The position numbers were made by a program, and so were the translations under genes. A DNA stretch of 64,000 nt from Fibrobacter succinogenes (GTDB lineage: Bacteria > Fibrobacterota > Fibrobacteria > Fibrobacterales > Fibrobacteraceae), in contig CACWPM010000005.1 of NCBI GenBank assembly GCA_902762795.1, positions 1 to 64,000 on the forward strand, in the 5' to 3' direction. Below the pieces are notes generated by a model. It saw only the letters and a list, made by a program, of their open reading frames with translations, searched no databases and had not been told where the DNA came from. Of the stretch, positions 60,464 through 64,000 are shown piece after piece (positions within the stretch are counted from its first letter, which is position 1; every line of letters starts with the position of its first letter).

Positions 60464-60838
60464 ATGAGTAAGAAGTTACAAGTTCGTGGTTGCCAAGATT
60501 CTCTATCGACTGATGACAATCACATAAGTTCTAATTGCTATAATTGTTCCATGCCTTTTTTTACGAAGAGTAATTTGGAAGATTTGAGAAAGGAAGCGGA
60601 CCAACTTTCCATTTGTGTCGAGCATTTTTTGTACGCGTCGGAGCATATACCCGAAAGCGACTGGAAAACGAAAGGTTTTTATGATAACTGCATCGAGAAG
60701 TGTAATGGCCGACTGAAGGCAATCCATTTTTTGATGGAGTCGATTCGCCGTGGACGGCCGGTGACGGAAGAGGAACTGGAAGAAGCTCGTGAACTAGAGG
60801 ACGAAAAACTTTCTAAATTGAAGAAGAATGCGAAATAA
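60464..60838 (+). CDS. small hypothetical protein upstream of rsgA
   Basis: 124 residues from ATG 60464, with AGGGAG upstream; ATG 60551 (MPFFTKSN..., 95 residues) is the alternative. The first 30 codons overlap a loose 7-bp-period stretch (AAGTTAC, AAGTTCG) and look repeat-derived, so the shorter form may be the original. The rest is helical and charged with EEELEEARELEDEKLSKLKK, a probable coiled coil. It overlaps the rsgA start by 11 bp, so translation may be coupled. No family recognised. Confidence 0.6.
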   Translation: MSKKLQVRGCQDSLSTDDNHISSNCYNCSMPFFTKSNLEDLRKEADQLSICVEHFLYASEHIPESDWKTKGFYDNCIEKCNGRLKAIHFLMESIRRGRPVTEEELEEARELEDEKLSKLKKNAK

Positions 60839-62075
60839 CGATTTTGATTCCGATGAGCAGGAAACTCCTTTGAAAAGTGTACGCACGTCGCGGCGTGAAC
60901 ATAGGAGCCGTCGTATCGATGTCATGCGTGAATTGGAATCGGGTGTTGTGGATGAACGGCCGATTAAGGAACGTTTCAGCCGCGAATTTAAAAAAGCGAA
61001 AATCAAGCGCATCAAGAATCCTGTCGAGAATATCGGCGAAGAAAATTGCGTGGAAGGCCTTGTGCTTGAAGTACACCGTCGCACCTGCGAAGTGCGGCTT
61101 TTGGACGAGAGAACGCCCGCTACTGCGGACTACAGACTAGAGACGAAAGATTATAATCAGGATGAAAACTCTCTCTCGTCTCTCGTCTCTCCTCTCTCGT
61201 CTAATGTTGTCACAGCCATGTACCGTGCGACGACGTCGAAAACGCTTGGTGAATTCCCGGCCGTAGGCGACCATGTGTTGCTTGGGCTTGTGAACGATGC
61301 CGACGATGAAGGTGATGGAGTTGGATCGCAAAAGTATTGCGTTGTTCGTGTGCTTCCGCGAAAGAGCGAACTCAAGCGCCCGGGTCCGCGTGATAGCTTC
61401 TACAAGCAGCAGACGCTTGCCGCGAACATCGATCAGGTCGTGATTGTCGCGAGCGTGACGCAGCCGGGCTTCAATTACGGATTCATGGACCGCTTTTTGC
61501 TTGCTGCGAATTTGAACGATCTGCCGTTTGTGCTCGTGTTGACCAAAATAGACTTGCTTCCAAACGGGGAGGCTGATCTTTCGAGTGAAATTCGCGATTT
61601 CATGAAAATTGTGGACAAGGTGATTCCCGTGAGCGTCAAGAGCGGAACTGGTCTTGAGGATTTGCGCAATGAATTGGTGGGAAAGTCGTCCGTGTTTAGC
61701 GGAATGAGCGGAGTGGGCAAGTCTACGCTGATCAATGAACTTGTTCCACATGCCGAACTGCGTACGGGCGATGTCCGTGAACGAGACGGCAAGGGACGCC
61801 ATACGACGACGTCTTCGAGTTTGTTCGATTTCCCGGGCGGTGGTAATGTCATCGATACGCCGGGGATCCGGAGCATAGGCCTTATGGACTTGGAACCGGA
61901 AACGCTTGCTAAAATTTTTCCAGGTTTTTTTGAAGATGATCTGTTTACGTGCAAGTTTAGCAACTGTAAACATCTCAAGGAACCGGGATGCACAGTACGG
62001 GCCGCGGTGGAAGAAGGTAAGATTTCTGAAGCCCGCTATGCTAGTTATGTTAGAATTTTGAATTCAGGAAAGTAA
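60828..62075 (+). CDS. rsgA: ribosome small subunit-dependent GTPase with repeat-derived insertion
   Basis: 415 residues, longer than usual (300-350). The N-terminal about 65 residues are basic. The OB-fold begins VEGLVLEVHRRTCEVRLL and is interrupted by an insertion at about 97-126 (TADYRLETKDYNQDENSLSS...). Permuted GTPase motifs: VLTKIDLL, SVKSGTGLEDL, FSGMSGVGKSTLINEL (about 288-303), FDFPGGGNVIDTPG, then the zinc motif CKFSNCKHLKEPGC. RsgA matures the 30S subunit. The insertion is exactly a heptad element (61135-61200). Confidence 0.92.
   Translation: MRNNDFDSDEQETPLKSVRTSRREHRSRRIDVMRELESGVVDERPIKERFSREFKKAKIKRIKNPVENIGEENCVEGLVLEVHRRTCEVRLLDERTPATADYRLETKDYNQDENSLSSLVSPLSSNVVTAMYRATTSKTLGEFPAVGDHVLLGLVNDADDEGDGVGSQKYCVVRVLPRKSELKRPGPRDSFYKQQTLAANIDQVVIVASVTQPGFNYGFMDRFLLAANLNDLPFVLVLTKIDLLPNGEADLSSEIRDFMKIVDKVIPVSVKSGTGLEDLRNELVGKSSVFSGMSGVGKSTLINELVPHAELRTGDVRERDGKGRHTTTSSSLFDFPGGGNVIDTPGIRSIGLMDLEPETLAKIFPGFFEDDLFTCKFSNCKHLKEPGCTVRAAVEEGKISEARYASYVRILNSGK
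61135..61200. repeat. heptad element with inverted arms inside rsgA
   Basis: Left units AGACTAG, AGACGAA, AGATTAT (61135-61155); right units CTCTCGT, CTCTCGT, CTCTCCT, CTCTCGT (61173-61200). The arms are reverse-complementary in type, and CTACTGCGG just before (61121) echoes the hairpin end of intergenic elements. Read in frame as part of the OB-fold. Confidence 0.88.
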
Positions 62076-62079
62076 TTTT

Positions 62080-62490
62080 ATGTCTGATTATGTTGTAAAA
62101 ATTGCTCTTGTCGCCTCTATTATTTTGATGGGTTATAATATTTCCGAATTTGCAACGAGCTTTAAGACGGTAAGTGAAAAAGTCGGAGAATTCTTGAATT
62201 TAGCGAAAGAAAATTCGACAACGTTTGCCGATTTGCGGACAACCAATATTGTCGTTTCTTGTATTTTGTCTATCGGCTATGTGGTTCTCGTTTATTTTTC
62301 GGATATTGTTATTTGGATTGTTGCTTTAGTTGTTGTTAAGTTGCTGCTTTCGTTGCTTCTTTCTGATAAGCGTTTGATGCAAGTATTGCGGGATGGGTCG
62401 CTTTCGAAAAAGAATTATCTTGTATCAAAACTTGATGCTCTTTTTAATGCGGTGATGGGTTTTGCCTTTGCTTTAATTTTGGTATTCTAA
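62080..62490 (+). CDS. hypothetical inner-membrane protein
   Basis: 136 residues with three to four hydrophobic segments (about 5-22, 60-78, 80-105, 120-136) and a short polar loop KTVSEKVGEFLNLAKENSTT. It starts 5 bp after rsgA and is followed by another envelope gene 2 bp downstream, so the three form one transcription unit. No family recognised. Confidence 0.75.
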   Translation: MSDYVVKIALVASIILMGYNISEFATSFKTVSEKVGEFLNLAKENSTTFADLRTTNIVVSCILSIGYVVLVYFSDIVIWIVALVVVKLLLSLLLSDKRLMQVLRDGSLSKKNYLVSKLDALFNAVMGFAFALILVF

Positions 62491-62491
62491 G

Positions 62492-63148
62492 ATGAAAAAA
62501 ATGAATGATATTTCTTTAAAATTTATGAAGCACTTTATGCTCGTTGTCGCTTTAGTGCTCGTTGCGGCTTCATCCTCGTTTGCTTTAAATTCTCGCTCGT
62601 CGGGATCTTTACCTGCGTCATCGAATCCGTTGGGGCAAGCTCAAGCGGGGGCCGGAGCGGGGGGCCTGAATATGCGATTGCCCTTGTTTCTGGGAGGTTC
62701 CTTTGGAATTGGCTCCGGTGCTGGAGTCGGGGACAGCCATGGCATTGGTGTTTGCCAAATCAAGCCGACGCTTGGTGCGTGGTTGCCTGGGCTTGCTTTT
62801 TTGCGCTTGGGTTATGGGTTTTCTAGCTATGAAGAAAAGGGGGACAATGACAAGAAAAGCGAAATCGAAACGTCCGATTTTAGTGTCGATGTGGGCGTCC
62901 ATCTTTTTAGTGAATTTTATGTGACCGGCTCTTATTCAAGAGTTAGCGCTTTGAGTGAAAATGGTGATATTGCTTGGAACGAGTGGAGCTCGGGCTTTGG
63001 CACGTTCTGGATGGTCTTTCCGAGAACGTTATTGACTTTTGATATCGGATATCATTGGGTGCGCGAACATTATGATCCGTTTATTGGCAAGGATGTTTCG
63101 GGTGGCCGTTTCCAAATGAATCTCGGATTCGTTGTTTTTGTTTATTAG
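62492..63148 (+). CDS. hypothetical exported beta-barrel-like protein
   Basis: 218 residues. A long signal peptide (KHFMLVVALVLVAASSSFA) is followed by a Gly/Ala-rich stretch and then alternating strands (LAFLRLGYGFSSYE, FYVTGSYSRVSAL, LLTFDIGYHWVREHYD) ending FQMNLGFVVFVY, with a terminal aromatic residue typical of outer-membrane barrels. Starts 2 bp after the preceding membrane gene. Function unknown. Confidence 0.75.
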   Translation: MKKMNDISLKFMKHFMLVVALVLVAASSSFALNSRSSGSLPASSNPLGQAQAGAGAGGLNMRLPLFLGGSFGIGSGAGVGDSHGIGVCQIKPTLGAWLPGLAFLRLGYGFSSYEEKGDNDKKSEIETSDFSVDVGVHLFSEFYVTGSYSRVSALSENGDIAWNEWSSGFGTFWMVFPRTLLTFDIGYHWVREHYDPFIGKDVSGGRFQMNLGFVVFVY

Positions 63149-63180
63149 TTTATTTGATCTAATTTCTGATGAGTTGTGCA

Positions 63181-63810
63181 ATGAAGAATGTTGCTGTTTT
63201 GGGTGGTGCTTTTGACCCGGTCCATAAAGACCACATGCGTGTGGCGAGAACTTGTTTAGACCGTGGCTTCTGCGATGAAGTCTGGTTTATGCCTAGTCCG
63301 GATCGTTGGGACAAGACTTTAAATGCTAGCCCCGAAGATCGTTTTGCCATGCTTGAACTTGCTTTCTCGGGCGATAAACGCTTGATGCTTTCGGACTTGG
63401 AAATTCAACAGGGCGATTACCGCGGTTCATATGTGTTCTTGATGAGTCTCAAGGAAAAATTTCCGGATATCAATTTCCGTTTGCTTACGGGGGCCGACAC
63501 TTACGAAGGCATTCCGCATTGGCGTGACCCTTTGAATTTTTACGGCACGAACTATAACGGGCATTTGCTTTTACGCGATATCGAGTTGATCGTCTTTGCC
63601 CGCAATGGGTACCCGCAACCGGATATGGAACAACATAAACGTCGCGGTTACGCTCCGCTTTTCTGGCTTGGACCGGAGCAGGGGTTTAACGGTGTTTATT
63701 CCAGCACTGCAATTCGCAGGTCGCTCTTGTTGAACCGCAACGTTTGTCCGCAAGGACTGGAACCATCGGTTTACGATTACATCATCAAGCACGACTTGTA
63801 CAGGGAATAA
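63181..63810 (+). CDS. nadD: nicotinate-nucleotide adenylyltransferase
   Basis: From ATG 63181 the protein is 209 residues starting MKNVAVLGGAFDPVHKDHM, the HxGH-type nucleotidyltransferase motif (here HKDH), and has YSSTAIRRSLL near residue 180 (ISSTxIR motif). An ATG at 63169 adds four residues. It makes NaAD from NaMN and ATP in NAD synthesis. The insertion NYNGHLLLRDI... and the C-terminal VYDYIIKHDLY fit NadD. A pantetheine-phosphate adenylyltransferase is less likely from the ISSTxIR motif. Confidence 0.85.
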   Translation: MKNVAVLGGAFDPVHKDHMRVARTCLDRGFCDEVWFMPSPDRWDKTLNASPEDRFAMLELAFSGDKRLMLSDLEIQQGDYRGSYVFLMSLKEKFPDINFRLLTGADTYEGIPHWRDPLNFYGTNYNGHLLLRDIELIVFARNGYPQPDMEQHKRRGYAPLFWLGPEQGFNGVYSSTAIRRSLLLNRNVCPQGLEPSVYDYIIKHDLYRE

Positions 63811-63811
63811 A

Positions 63812-64000
63812 ATGAGCAAAGTTCCTTCGGACATGTTCTTTGAAAGCGAGGTGCGCCCGGAGTACGAAGGCCGCCTTTTGCTCGATTCCCTCAGCGACCG
63901 CTTTACGTACCATAGTCGCGAAGACTGGATTGATCGACTGATGCGCGGACTCGTGACGATTAACGGTGTTACCGCTGATGTGTCGACAATTGCGCATCGA
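63812..64000 (+). CDS. RluA-type pseudouridine synthase, N-terminus only
   Basis: 63 codons, cut by the window end. RLLLDSLSDRFTYHSREDWIDRLMRGLVTINGV is the S4-like RNA-binding start typical of RluA/RluC/RluD family enzymes, which isomerise uridines in rRNA or tRNA. It begins one base after the nadD stop, so the two are co-transcribed. The catalytic HRLD region is outside the window. Confidence 0.65.
   Translation, partial: MSKVPSDMFFESEVRPEYEGRLLLDSLSDRFTYHSREDWIDRLMRGLVTINGVTADVSTIAHR

Overview
The window is chromosomal DNA from a fibre-degrading bacterium, almost certainly a Fibrobacter (Fibrobacteres). Three things point there. A FISUMP-domain protein (Fibrobacter succinogenes major paralogous domain) lies at 8878-9819. 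Secreted glycoside hydrolases of families 8, 9 and 10 carry poly-Ser linkers and Fibrobacter-type C-terminal tails. The housekeeping genes are Gram-negative in character. No rRNA or tRNA gene, insertion sequence, prophage or classical CRISPR array was recognised.

Layout. 1-5070: start of leuB, then a fibre-degradation block (GH8-like protein, GH10 xylanase, NodB-type deacetylase). 5120-8694: NamZ-type exo-muramidase plus Yej/Opp-type ABC permease and ATPase, which suggests muropeptide recycling. 8878-22658: FISUMP protein, sirtuin, M20 peptidase, dihydroorotate dehydrogenase, envelope protein, PDZ-thioredoxin, ClC channel, murA, RDD protein, rapA, proB. 22754-28804: a giant multidomain GH9 cellulase. 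28884-37000: scpB-mutS, an HD protein, a RidA protein and an LplT-PlsC-Aas fusion for phospholipid repair. 37346-42727: Na+/amino-acid symporter with a tiny MetS-like subunit, a probable structured RNA locus and a GH116 enzyme. 42728-43573: a gene-free island with four matched inverted repeats. 43574-55621: purN, rnhB, a sugar nucleotidyltransferase, an AsmA/DUF748 protein, a GH9 without signal peptide, the ddl-tsaB-rimI-DUF218 group and an epimerase. 55737-64000: purF, an AT-rich membrane KAP-like NTPase, a UbiA prenyltransferase, rsgA, two envelope hypotheticals, nadD and the start of an RluA-type pseudouridine synthase.

Most unusual structure. First, at least a dozen degenerate repeats with a strict 7-bp period (unit sequence differs from site to site) sit between genes. 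They are often built as tract, GC hairpin, then inverted tract. They run up to start codons (rnhB, tsaB, HD gene), supply stop codons (purN, metS, cobB), and lie in frame inside rnhB, rsgA and an ABC ATPase gene. Second, 43214-43482 holds four inverted repeats of GTACCTATAAA with an invariant 17-nt but sequence-variable spacer, bracketed by a near-perfect 20-bp direct repeat. Third, 39249-39531 is a terminator-insulated region with a long bulged stem, a likely independent non-coding RNA. Fourth, palindromic operator-like clusters lie upstream of the KAP-like gene, the epimerase gene and the nucleotidyltransferase gene.

All functional calls come from reading the sequence and recalling family motifs; no database search was run.
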